In this document: piece by piece, positions 44,227 through 55,749 of the stretch | Layout of the letters: every line of letters begins with the position of its first letter | Numbering within the stretch: position 1 is the first letter of the stretch | Assembly: GCF_030272615.1 (NCBI RefSeq) | Contig: NC_081405.1 | Span: 159,362,317 to 159,426,316 of the forward strand | Origin: Cryptomeria japonica | Lineage: Eukaryota > Streptophyta > Pinopsida > Cupressales > Cupressaceae | Length of the DNA: 64,000 nucleotides | Direction of reading: 5' to 3' | Made by a program: the position numbers and the translations under genes | Notes under the pieces: model-generated | Told to the model about the DNA's origin: nothing | The model's database searches: none | The model's input: the letters and a program-made list of their open reading frames with translations, nothing else

Positions 44227-47200
44227 TTAATTTACTTCATGAAGGGGCAGAACTCCTAATTCACCTCTCAAATAGGTAAATGTAGTCTTTGGTAAGGGCT
44301 TAGTGAATATGTTTGCTAGCTGCTCCTTACTGGAAACATGTTCTACTACAACCTCTTTATTCTGAACCTTTTCTCTCAAGAAATGATACTTGAGCTCAAT
44401 ATGCTTGGTCCTAACATGCAATACTGGATTTTTGGATATATTTATTGCACTAGTATTATCACAGAAAATACTCACCGGTTCAGATATAGTCACTTTGAAG
44501 TCATTCAGTACATGCTTCATCTAGATTGCCTGAGTGCAGTTCATAAATGTTGCCACATACTCCACCAAGGAAGAATGCTCCATCGGTTGTGCTCTTTCGG
44601 TCGTCCACATTACCTACCCAATCTGCATTGGTAAAGACTTTGAGATCAAAGTCACCATTGTATGTATACCATAATCCATAATCAACTGTCCCTTTCGGGT
44701 ATCTAAGAATCCTCTTTATCGCAACCAAGTGGGATTCTCTTGGACTCTTGTGAAAATGGGCCACTATGCCCATTGCATGAGCAATATCTGGTCTATTATG
44801 CACCACATAGTGTAGCTTACTGATCATTGACCGGTACTCCTTCTCATCCACCAATGTTGTATCATCCTCCTTTGTTAGTTTGCAGTCGGTCACCATCGGT
44901 GTTCCAACCGGTTTGCTCTCCTCCATGCCAAAGGTCTTCAATACCTCTTTGATATACTTGGATTGGGTAATGAAGACACCCTCTTTCATCTGCTGAATTT
45001 GTAGACCAATGAAAAACTTTATCTCTCCAATCAGAGACATCTCAAACTCCTTTTTCATCTCATCTGCAAATGCATGACTCATATCATCATCTCCACCAAA
45101 GATTATATCATTGAAAAATACTTCACATATCATAATCTAACCACCTTCAAATCTCAAGTAGATGTTGTTGTCCTCACTTGTTCTCTGAAATCATATATTC
45201 ACAAGATGAGAGTGTAATCATTCGTACCATGCCCTTGGTGCCTGTTTCAATCCATGCAGGGCCTTGTGTAATCTACACACCATGTAACTATCTTCTGACA
45301 AAGCAAACCCATCTGGTTGCTCAATATACACTTCTTCCTCCAGGATTCCATTCAAGAAGGCAGACTTCACATCCATCTAGTATACCTTAAATCCCTTAAA
45401 TGTTGCAAATGCAAGTAGCATTTAGACACCTTCCAGTCTAGCCATTGGGGCAAAGGTTTCTCCATAGTCTTCTCCTTCTTCCTAAGCATATCCCTTGCAT
45501 ACAAGTCTTGCCTTGCTCCTTACCACTATGCCTTCTTCATTCAACTTATTCTTGAAGACCCATTTGGTACCTATGACATTCTTATGTTCCGGTCTGGGTA
45601 CGAAGGACCATGTTGCATTCTTCTCTATCTAGTCCAACTCCTCTTCCATTTCCTTTATCCAATCTCCATCAGTAAGTGCCTCTCTAGGGGTCTTAGGCTC
45701 AAATTCTGAAATCATGCAAGAATTTTCTTTCACCTTTCTCCTTGTAAGTATTCCTGCATCTTTGTCTCCTATGATCTACTTCGGATCATGATGCAGTCTT
45801 ACATAACTAGGAATGACCGTAGCTGGTTCAACTTTCTTTTCCTCTTCTGTTTCCGCTGCATCTTCTTCTTCACCCACTGAAGCTTCTGTCAGTACAGAAA
45901 CACTAAGGTCTTTGCACTGTTTGTCACTTGTTTCTTTCTTAACTGGTTCTCAGAAGGCTAAACCTGGTTCATCTTCCATTTGCTTATTGTCGGTTTCCTC
46001 AGACTTCTTAGGGGATTCATCAACCCTGACATTGATACTCTCAACAATCTTCTGAGTCCTATTGTTATAGCACTTGAGAGCTTTGTTTTTAGTGGAATAT
46101 CCCAAAAATATTCCTTCATCACACTTAGTATCAAACTTACTTAGGTGCTCACCTCTCCTGATATAGCATTTACTCCCAAACACTTTGAAATAACTCACAT
46201 TGGGAGTTCTCACATTCCAGTAGTCATAGGGGGTTTTGTCTTTACCTTTCTTAATGAGTACCCGGTTCATGGTATAGACTGCAGTGCTCACTGCTTCTCT
46301 CCAAAATGTGTCAGTGACATTTCCTTGGATCAAACATAGTTCTGGACGCTTCAACCACAATCTTGTTGTTTCTTTCTGCTATGTCGTTCTGTTGTGGAGT
46401 CCTTGGGGCAGACAAGTACCTCTTAATCATGTTCTCCTCACAGTACTTATTGAATTCATCATAAGTGAATTCATCTCCTTGGTAGGTCCTTAGGAATTTT
46501 ATCCTTCTACTACTCTCCTTCTCCACCAATTCCCTAAAGGCTTTGAAATTTACAAATGCCTCAGATTTGTCTTTCAAGAATGTGACCCACATCATTCTTG
46601 AGCAATCATCGATAAGAATCATGAAGTACTGATCTCCCTGAATGCTTCTAGTTTTCATTGGACCACACAGATTGGTGTGCACTAGATCAAGTAAGTTCTC
46701 CATGGAAAAAGACTTACCTTTGAATGTTGAGGAAGACATCTTCCCAAGTTGGTATTCTCTGCACAAGGCATTCTCCAGTTTGTTCAGCAAAGGCAATCCT
46801 CTTACTGCCTTGATCTTACTAGCCTTTACAATATTGTCAAAATTTATATGATAGTCTCCTATGCCATATCCAACTGTCATCAAATTTCTCCATCCGGCAC
46901 TGACTAACCTTGGCATTCAACTGAAACAGGTTTCCTCTGGTCTGCTTACCGGTGGCAATAAGTTCACCACTCTTTCCAATTATTCTACAAACTCCACCTT
47001 TGAATTCTAGTATGAGTCCTTTGTCATTCAGTTGACCAACACTCAAAAGATTATGTTTAAGGCCTTCCACCTAGTAGACATCATCTGCACTGCTCTTTCC
47101 ATTTAGTGAGATGGATCCTTTTCCTTTCACCATGCAAGGTGCATCGTTGCCAAACCAGACAGCACCACCATCATATTCTTCAAGAGACGAAAACTTTCTC

Positions 47201-48278
47201 TGGTCATCGGTCATGTGGTGAGAACACCCGCTATCAATGATCCACTCATTAGAGTTGTCAATATGTGAGACCAGGCTTTCTAGTTAGACAACTCTTCCTT
47301 GACAGCCACAAACACTATGTCCTCATTCTCTTCATCCTCAGATTCCTCATCGGTAACACCTCCATCCACTGCAATAAGACCATTTCTCCTACCTACTCCT
47401 TTATACTTCCTAAACCTCACTGGTTTATCTTTATTGTCATCGTTAGGACAGTTAATAGCTATATGTCCTATCTTATTGTAGGAAAAACACTTCAAAGAAA
47501 GCTTACCTCTGTATTTTTTGGTGCCTTTTTGAAGTCTCTTGGTAAGAAGAGCTTCAAACTCCATCAGAATCTCCTCATCGTCCATATCTCTTCTTGGCCT
47601 GGATTCATAACTGGTACTGACCTCTTTTCCTTTCCTGGTCAGTGCAGAGGAAGCCGACGCTCTAAAGGATGACTCGGTCTTCTGAACACTACCATCATAG
47701 CCATTCAATTCATATGCAGTCAACTTTGCAATAATAGAGTCTAAAGATACCTTGGTTTTGTCGATAGACCTTATCTCCTGAATAACGGCAACCCTGATTG
47801 CATAGACCGGTAAAAGTGATCTCAAAAACTTTACTAACAACAGTGGCATCATTAATTGTTCCACCAGTGCTCTTGACCTCTCCAACCACTGTCTTGATTC
47901 TTATGCCATACTGCTGAATGGTCTCTCCTTCAACCATCCTCATATCTTCAAACTTTCCTCTTAGGCTTTCTTCCTTAGCCTGGTTGACATGTTCATCACC
48001 TCCATAAATGGATTTCAGTTTGTCTCATACTTCTTTCAGATTGTCCTTATCTTGTACATCAATGAACTCTACATCAGACAAGCTGCTAATAAGGGCTTCC
48101 ATGACTTACCCATTTTCTTGTATCTCTCTTTTCTGATCATCGGTTAGAATGCTAGAGGGGATTACATAGGCATTCTCAACATAGTTCCAGTGTTGTGCAC
48201 CCAAACTCTTGATATATATCGTCATCATCTCCTTCCATAAAAGTTGTCCCTGTTGAACTTAGGACCTTCCCTCTTCAT
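44227..48278 (-). pseudogene. Copia 2 gag-pol, several frameshifts and lost catalytic residues
   Basis: The start is the ATG at 48278 (MKREGPKFNRDNF). Gag runs to about 47280, with a knuckle damaged to CFSYNKIGHIAINC. Integrase lies near 46311-46916: HTNLCGP has N for the usual D, RTYQGDEF has lost the second D, and NDIAERNN keeps the E. RT near 44501-45133 has FFNDIIFGG where YVDD is expected. RNase H ends at 44227 (IFCDNTSAINISKNPVL). At least five frame changes occur along the gene. It is inactive and decayed more than copia 1, with indels as well as substitutions. Confidence 0.92.
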
Positions 48279-48340
48279 TGATAAAGAAGGATCTTTTGCC
48301 TCAAGCGGTTAAGCTTATATCACCGAGGACCTGGATGCAC

Positions 48341-48350
48341 TCTGATACCA
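48341..48350 (-). other. Primer-binding site of copia 2
   Basis: The minus strand reads TGGTATCAGA two bases inside the 5' LTR, continuing GTGCATCC. It matches the first ten bases of the initiator-Met primer site. Confidence 0.85.
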
Positions 48351-48352
48351 AC

Positions 48353-49782
48353 TGATGAATAATAATGAACTACTAAGGTCCTAACTGGTACTGAGAGGGG
48401 AGGTGAATCAATATACACAAAAAAAACTGCTTCAACACTTTATCGTATTAAAACGTAGCTAACCGGTTGTCTTCACCACTGTACTTAACCATAGCAATAC
48501 AGGTTAAATAGAAATACTTCAGATAGCTAAATCGGTTAAACAAAATTACTTCATACAGCATTCAACAGATCTCAAATCTTGATGACTACTTTATCGATAT
48601 AATCATGCATGAGTTGTATCAATAATACCACAACCATTTAACATTGCATGCATATCTAACTTAATCAGAATCACACAATCATCACATGAAAAACTCACAA
48701 CCCATAAAACACAGATTTTTCACGTGGAAACCCAAATGGGAAAAACCACGGTGGGGATGAATACCCACAAGCTTCTTTGTTAACTCTTTTGAAGTTCGCT
48801 CTGTTAGGAGCCTACTTCGGTTAAAGACTTTACAATAAAGGTTTTGTTAGGAACCGATCCTGTTAGGGATCACCCAGTTAAGGGATGGCTATATACCATG
48901 TTAAAGATTGAAACCCTATTAAGAGTTACCTCGCTAGAGGATTTAAATAAATCAATGAACTTGAGCCACTTGGTTAGAGGATTTACAACAAAGCCTGTTA
49001 AAGCGACCCAGTTAAGGGATTTACCTTCTATTGAAATGGTTAGAAGACAACAGGTAGAACACCGATCTTATAACAACACTTCTTGCTAAGGTAAATCCTT
49101 TTCAGTTCCTCTCTTCTGCAATCACACTCTGCAGATTCCTCACTCTAGTTCGGCAAGTATCGAATCTCCAACACATGGGCACACATATAACTTTTGCCAA
49201 CCACTGCAATAACAAAATTAATCGACCTTATAGACAGCAACTAGGTCGGTAGCATAAACCCTAGACCCTAAATATTTCAAGTTTACACTTACAAGCAGTC
49301 CAATCCTAACCATCTAAACACATTACATAGAACGAAATGATCTAAAAAGATCTCAAGACATTTTGCATTGTCCAATCTTCACCACATCAAGAAATCAATA
49401 ACCTATGACATGCTCTTCACACACCGCTAAGAAAAACACTCATTCCCAAGGTAGGCATTCAATGCATTCAATCTTCACAGGCAAGAACCAAAAAGAAATC
49501 CTTCATGTGCACATAGCTAACGTGGAACCTCAATCCTTATCCTTATTCCTTACCTAGCTAGTCACAAACCATCATCGGTTGCACCGCACAAGCCAAATCG
49601 TCAAACCAGTAACCCTAGAGCTGAGACTATGAATCGGTAGTCACACTTAGTGAACCCCGACACTGGTCCACTCCATTCCGGTTGACCATAACCGCTTCTG
49701 ATCTTCATACCGATTCACCTGCTTGAGCACTTATTCACATCAATGACAACACACATTATCACCGCTTCATCATATGCCAACA
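48353..49782 (-). repeat. 5' LTR of copia 2
   Basis: This 1,430-bp partner of 42435-43858 carries an intact hairpin box (CGTGG 48723-48727, CCC, GGG, CCACG 48746-48750). Confidence 0.93.
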
Positions 49783-50240
49783 AATATTTCACCCATTTTT
49801 TAGCAACATCAGTACCTACACCTGCATCCAAAGATCCCTTAAAGGGGTTCAAGTCATCCACATTAAAAATAGGTGAGATAGCAACTCCTAGAGGGATTTC
49901 TATCTCATAGGCATTTTGACTAAACTTATGAACCACTTTATAGCAAACCAATCTTCTTCATTTTTAACTTGGTGTATTTGCACGTAGGCAACCTCTCCTT
50001 CTTCAGGTGTACAAGCACCATGTCACCAACTTTAAACTGAACATTTCTCCTCTTTTGATCTACATGTTCTTTGTACTTTTCAACACTCTTTTTGAGATTT
50101 TATCTCACTTGCTCATGAATGTCGTTCATTGTTGCTGCAAACTCCTCTCCTTTGACATGTTTCCTCTCCATCCCTTTCATTGTTGTCCTTCATTGCTTGT
50201 TCAAGTATTTCATTGCTTCTTTGAGTGGGACCAAGGGATA
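49783..50240 (-). pseudogene. Integrase C-terminus of unit I2 (right part)
   Basis: This resumes the gene cut at 42434. The minus strand encodes VVHKFSQNAYEIEIPLGVAI, then SPIFNVDDLNPFKGSL, then the helical linker, with stops and indels. It contains the unoccupied version of the Tat target (AGTACCTACACCTGC near 49810-49824). Confidence 0.78.
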
Positions 50241-51331
50241 AACATTTGTTAATTCTCAAAATAAAGCTAACATGTATGTTACATTTGTGATATAAACAAC
50301 TTAACAATACTTAAAATAGTTTCCTCTATTGGTCCAATCACTAATTGATTTAGTTCTCAAGGTTGTGTGGGCTACAACATCACATATTGTAGCTAAGAAG
50401 GCATTCATCACATAATACAAGAGAGGAAGTGATGCAAAGGATGGGAGGATGCTTACAACCTTCTACAAACATGTTTCAAGGTCTCCAAGGCAGAAAACCA
50501 CATAGGGAGATCTTTCTCCCAACTCACCTATCTTTCCCACTAGGTGTCCTTGACATAGACCAAAGGACTCAATTTGGTGTAGGTTTTCAATTGGATTAGT
50601 ACCTCAAGGGAAAGATTCCCAAACATCTTAAGGCATCAAGACAAACCTCTTCCATGCATTGACAAGGGTCTCTGGCATGTAGGATGACAACCACTTCACA
50701 ACCACCGAAACTCCTAATAGCCCTCCTTTTTTGGACTGGTGAAAATAACTCCCTATTTAAAGTCCTCCATAATCTGAAACCAGAAACAAATACCCTTTTA
50801 GGAGCCTTAAATCATATCTCAAAGTGACTATGGGTTGTTTTGGAGCATGCCTATCCAAAAATGGTCTTTATCACTACACTAGGGCTCCAATTAGCCCTCT
50901 TTTCCAAAGCAAGTAACTCAATTTTGCATTCCAGAACTCAACCAATGGATCACATAGGTGTAACTCATCACCAAATCAATAGGTTTTGGGTGCCCAAACT
51001 CACTGGTTTGCATCAAGCTCAGACAACTTCAATTTACCCCTCTTTCTAAGCCTGTCACATAGAGATTTCAGGCTAGGGTCACTTCAAACTTGAACCAAAC
51101 CTGATCTCTCACTCTCTTACCACTTGGAACATTGAAAATACATATAAAAATTCTATTCCACTAGGTATCAGCATTCTCCCACGATGGAATGGAGAGTTAT
51201 CTGCATTTTTTTGTCAAAACCCTAGGTTGGGAGGCTTTCAAACCCATTTCCAATAAATTGTTGATATCTTCCTTGTTTCTCTATGAAATTGGATCAAATC
51301 AAATGAAAAACAAACTAGATACCATCCACAA
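50241..51331 (-). other. Mini-chromovirus leader, unit C
   Basis: Noncoding leader repeat homologous to 40546-41634. Near its right end CTAGATACCATCCA (minus TGGATGGTATCTAG) is the best candidate for a decayed primer site beside LTR C. Confidence 0.65.
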
Positions 51332-51937
51332 TGACACCCGGTAGGCCTTAGGGTAGGGTGCAGTCGTACAGAGCCATACTGAACAGAGAAAGACATGAAA
51401 GACAAAGAAAATGTAGGAAATCTGATTTTGCTTTAATTGAATTTCTTTCAAAATTTAACAAAAACCTTGCCTCAACCTCATGGAGGCTTTTTAAACATGT
51501 ATAAGCCAATTCATAGTGGTCTCCAACCAATTTTTAAATGGGTGATTAATGGGTTGCAAATTTACATCTTTTTGCAATAAAAACTTGCAAAGTTGCAAAG
51601 CAACTTTTGCAAGATTGTGACAACTCTGTCCACACTTAACCAACTAACCCCAACCGACTTGAATTCATCCTAGAAATGCCTAAAGAGGCCCAATAAGACT
51701 TATTACCCCATTAATCTCCCTAGGTGACACTTTGTCAACATTTCACACAATCATAGCAACCTTTGTTCATATAGAGCTAATGGTCGACATGGCTCATCTA
51801 CTGAGTTCAAACTCATTAGAAATGGTCCATAGGACCTTATTAGACCAAAACATGAAAAACAACTTCAACAAGCCTCATGGAGGCATGACAACCATTGGGT
51901 GCCCTTGCACCATACACCCGGGGTGGAAAGAACATCA
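51332..51937 (-). repeat. Mini-chromovirus LTR C
   Basis: This 606-bp repeat starts TGACA; its right end is ATCA where A and B have GTCA. Confidence 0.75.
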
Positions 51938-52580
51938 TGTTCCACCTAAGATTAGTTGTTGCACAGAGGTTCCATGGCTTTTAATGTCTTCTTTAGACAT
52001 CCAAGTTGCATCCTCATGAGGTAGACCACACCATTTAACCAGGTGCTCATTGTAGACCTGATTCCTTGTCCTTTTTACCTCCCTTGTGTCTAGAATGGTT
52101 TCAAGATTCAGTGGTTTTGATGGGGGTAAATCTTTCACCCATTTTTCAACAACATCAGTACCTATACCTAGATCCAAAGATCCCTTAAAGGGGTACAATT
52201 CAGCCACATTAAATATAGGTGAGATAGCAACACCTGGAGGGATTTCTATCTCATAGGCATTTTGACCAAACTTATGGACCACTTTGCAAGGTTCAATCTT
52301 CTTCATTTTTAACCTAGTGTATTTGTACTTAGGCAACCTCTCCTTCTTCAGGTGTGAAAGCACTTGTCCCCAACTTTAAACTGAACATTTCTTCTCTTTT
52401 GATTTGCGTGTTCTTTGTACTTTTCAACACTCTTTTTGAGATTTTCTCTCACTTGCTCATGAATGTCATTCATTGTTGTTGCAAACTCCTCTCCTTCAGC
52501 AGTTTTCCTCTCCATCCCTTTCATTGTTGTCTTTCATTACTTGTTCGAGTGTTTCATTTCTTCTTTGTTTGGGACCAAGG
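51935..52580 (-). pseudogene. Uninterrupted integrase C-terminus plus chromodomain, unit I3
   Basis: This is the only unit without an insertion. A clean minus-strand frame of 142 codons (52363 to 51935) carries the integrase beta domain (HLKKERLPKYKYTRLKMKK, FGQNAYEIEIPPGVAISPIF). A spacer (TDVVEKWVKDLPPSKPLN) and a chromodomain (ILDTREVKRTRNQVYNEHLV, KWCGLPHEDATWMSKEDIK) follow. An upstream helical linker to about 52580 is in another frame. No integrase catalytic core is present. It could still encode a short chromodomain protein if transcribed. Confidence 0.83.
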
Positions 52581-53677
52581 GATAAACATTTGTTATTTCT
52601 CAAAAGAAAGTTGACATGTATGTTACATTTGTGACATAAACAGCTTAACAATACCTAAAATAGTTTCCTCTATTGGTCCAATCACTAGTTGATTTAGTGG
52701 TCAAGGTTGCATGCACTACAACATCACATATTGTAGCTGAGAAGGCATTCACCGCATACTACAAGAGAAGAAGTGATGCAAAGGATGGGATAATGCTTAC
52801 AACCTTCTACAAACGGGTTTCAAGGTCTCCAAGGCATAAAACCACATAGGGAGATCTTTCTCCCAACTCACCTATCTTTCCCACTAGGTCTCCTAGACAT
52901 AGACCAAATGACTTAATTTGGTGTAAGATTTCAATTGGCTTAGTACCTAAAGGGAAAGCTTCCCGAACATCTTAAGGCATCAAGACAAACCTCTTCCATG
53001 CATTGGCAAGGGTCTTTGGCATGTAGGATGATGGCTACTTCACAACCACCCAAACTCCTAGTAGCCCTCCTTTTTTCGACTGGTGAAAATAACTCCCTAT
53101 TGAGACTCCTCCACAATCTGAAATCATAAACAAATACCCTTTTAGGAGCCCTAAATCATATCTCAAAGTGACTATGGGTTGTTTTGGAGCATGCCTATCC
53201 AAAAATGGTCTCTATTGCTACACTAGGGCTCCAGTGAGCTATTTTTTCCAAAGAAACTACCTCAATCTTGCATTCCACAAATCAACCAATGGATCACACA
53301 GGTGTAACTCATCACCAAATGAATAGGTTTTGGTGGCCCAAACTCATTGATTTGAATCAGGTTCATACAACTCTTCAATGTACCCCTATTTCTAAGCCTA
53401 TCGCATAGAGATGTCAAGCTAGGGTCGCTTCAAACTTGCACCAGACCTGATCTCCCACTCTCTTACGAATTGGAACATTGAAAAGACATACAAATATTCC
53501 ATTCCACTAGGTATTAGCATTCCCCCACAATGGAATGGAGAGTTATCTGCATTTTTGTGTCAAAACCCTAGGTTGGGAGGCTTTCAAACCTGTTTCCAGT
53601 AAATTGTTGATATCTTCCTTGTTTCTCTATGAAATTAGATCAAATCAAATGCAAAACAAACTAGATATCATCCACTA
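52581..53677 (-). other. Mini-chromovirus leader, unit D
   Basis: Noncoding leader repeat, the most diverged of the four copies. Confidence 0.6.
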
Positions 53678-54268
53678 TAACATTGGGTAGGCCTCAGGGC
53701 ATGGTGCAGCTGTCCAAAGTCGTACTGAACAGAGAAAAGGGTGAAAGACAAAGAAAATGCAAAAAATCAGTTTTCCTTTAATTGAATTTCTTCCAAACTT
53801 CAACAACAACCTTGCCTCAACCTCATGGAGGATTTTTGAACATGTAGAAACCAATTCCTAGTGATCCCCAACCAATTTTCAAATGGATGACCCTTGGGTT
53901 ACAAGTTTGCATCTTTTTGCAATAAAAACTTATAAAGTTGCAAAGCAACTTTTGCAAGATTGTGACAACTTTGTCACACTTAACTAGATGACCCCAACCA
54001 ACTTGAATTCATCCTAGAAAATCCTAAAGAGGTCAATAAAGCCTTATTACACTATTATTCACCCTAGGTGACACTTTGTCAATATTTGACACAATCATGG
54101 CAACCTTTGTTCATATAGGGCTAATGGCTGACATGGCTCATCTACTGAGTTCAAACTCATTATAAATGGTCCATAGGACCTTATTAGACCAAAACATGAC
54201 ATGAACCATCAAAAACAACTTCAAAAAGCCTCATGGAGGCATGACAACCATTGGGTGCCCCTACACCA
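53678..54268 (-). repeat. Mini-chromovirus LTR D, truncated
   Basis: It aligns with LTRs A-C from its left end (TAACA in place of TGACA) but stops near 54268, where unrelated sequence begins. This marks the right edge of the array. Confidence 0.65.
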
Positions 54269-54990
54269 GGAAGTAGTGTGTGTGGGAGGAAATTTGGTGG
54301 AGAAACAACATATACTAGAAGTGAGTATCTTGGAGGGGTGTGTGCCCTAGGGGAAGATCCAAGAGCGGATCTAGTTGATTGTCTATCATGTTTCATCAAT
54401 GTTGATCTAGACTCCCTCATTACCATGAATAAATGGGATTGATGGGGAGCCTCCATAATGTTTTATTTTATATTTTTAGTGCACTTTATTTAGGATAAAT
54501 ACAAAATAAAAAAGGAGAACCTTGCCTACAAAGACAATTCAAAATTTAACCTTAATTTAAAATAGATTGTCTAAATTTATAAAATAAATCTCTTAATAGA
54601 TTTGAGCTCATAATAGGCCTTATGGAATGTCATTTAAAATAGTTATTTTTTAAAGTAGCACCAGCTAAAAATATTTGTGGCTAAAAATAGTCACTTCAAA
54701 AATTTGACAGATCCTTTAATGGTTTTGTTTCTTCAATGTGGTTCTTGTTTATAAGAACCTCATTTGAAAGATTGAAATTTGACATTTTACTATTTTTAGA
54801 AAAAATATAAATTACGTTGAGCTAAAGAATTCGGATGGATAATCGATACAAATTGTCTAAAAACTCTATCTTGTATCTCAAGAACCCAAGTAACATTTAT
54901 TTTATGAAGAAACCATTTTTCCTTCTAGTAATAATGGCATCTAAAATTTCAAGGCATTTTTTATTTTCTTTTTTATGATGTTTTGGGGAT
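54269..54990. other. Spacer, no gene recognised
   Basis: No coding, RNA or repeat feature could be supported. Short open frames near 54184-54456 overlap on both strands and look accidental. Confidence 0.5.
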
Positions 54991-55500
54991 TGTTGAACAC
55001 ACAAGAGTACTAAGAGGGGGGGTGAATCAATACTTTAACAATTTCTTTAATTTTGAATAGCAATAATTCATTAAATGTAATTATCGAACTACAAGACAAG
55101 AGACAAAAGCAAACAACCATAACACTGGATTTACATGGAAAACCCAACAAGGGAAAAAACACGGTAAGAAAGCTACTTGGGTCTACTAGCCAAATCCAAC
55201 CTCACAATAATGTAAAATAGGGTACAACTTTGTTTTAGGGCTACAACCCAAGGAAGCTACAACTCCCTTAAATACAATTTTAGTACAACTTTGGTTTAGG
55301 GCATCAACCCAAGGAAGTAACAACTCCTTGAAATACAATTGATGGAATTCGGAAGATGACTAATTTTGTTGGCTTAATTCCACAAGACAATCAACATTGA
55401 TTAGCTTTGAAATATTAATTGCATCTATCTCACTACCTTTAGTATTCACTTGCTCATTGTCATATCCTTTTGGGTGGACCATGACAATATAGTTGGAAAG
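54991..55500 (-). repeat. Probable copia LTR fragment
   Basis: It begins TGTTGAACAC followed by ACTAAGAGGGGGGGTGAATC, the same arrangement as the edges of the other copia LTRs here. A hairpin box follows at 55132-55165 (CATGG, CCC, GGG, CACGG). A 61-bp offset direct repeat (55222 and 55283, GTACAACTTTG...) lies inside. No right-hand end or internal region was found. Confidence 0.5.
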
Positions 55501-55749
55501 CTATACATGATGTCAAAGCAAATATATATAGATAACCCAAGAAGAGAAAAAATATGTTATGAACCCACTGAAAGAGAAGCAAAGTGATAAACAAGTATGC
55601 ATAATTACTAGAGAACATTTTCTAAAACATAAAAGAAGTATGTTATTCTTTGATTTCCAAGCCACAACAAGTTGGGACAAAAAACCAAGAGAAAGAAATA
55701 ACCGAAGAAATCAAGGGAACATTGCAATAATACAGTGATATTTTAATGA

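Larger units (their letters stand above)
42435..49782 (-). mobile_element. Copia retrotransposon 2 (Sirevirus-like), decayed
   Basis: This 7.35-kb element is inserted in the chromodomain of array unit I2. LTRs of 1,424 and 1,430 bp (TGATGAATAA...TGCCAACA on the given strand) enclose a primer site, gag-pol remnants on the minus strand and a series of polypurine tracts. It shares Gag and integrase similarity with copia 3 (58043-62321). It shares 3' polypurine architecture with the pol-less element. Confidence 0.93.
15670..54268 (-). mobile_element. Tandem array of a deleted mini-chromovirus (Ty3/gypsy), split by later insertions
   Basis: With the later insertions removed, the region is a head-to-tail series: leader, LTR, chromodomain/integrase end, leader, LTR, and so on. 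There are four LTRs (17083-17688, 41635-42239, 51332-51937 and 53678-54268). The repeat period is about 2.35 kb. Each LTR has the pol end on its right and a possible primer site on its left. This is the arrangement expected when one LTR serves as both 3' end of one unit and 5' end of the next. Internal sequence keeps about 1.1 kb of noncoding leader joined to the integrase C-terminus and chromodomain. gag, protease, RT, RNase H and the integrase core are absent. Unequal recombination between LTRs is the likely origin. Confidence 0.75.

Noticed and set aside
49715-49951. 78-codon minus-strand frame as a possible new gene
   Set aside because: It is a chimera of chromovirus integrase sequence and the end of the copia 2 LTR across the insertion boundary.
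51300-51331. Primer-binding site of the mini-chromovirus as a firm call
   Set aside because: TGGATGGTATCTAG matches the initiator-Met primer site only in part and lies several bases from the LTR edge, so it is mentioned only as a candidate.
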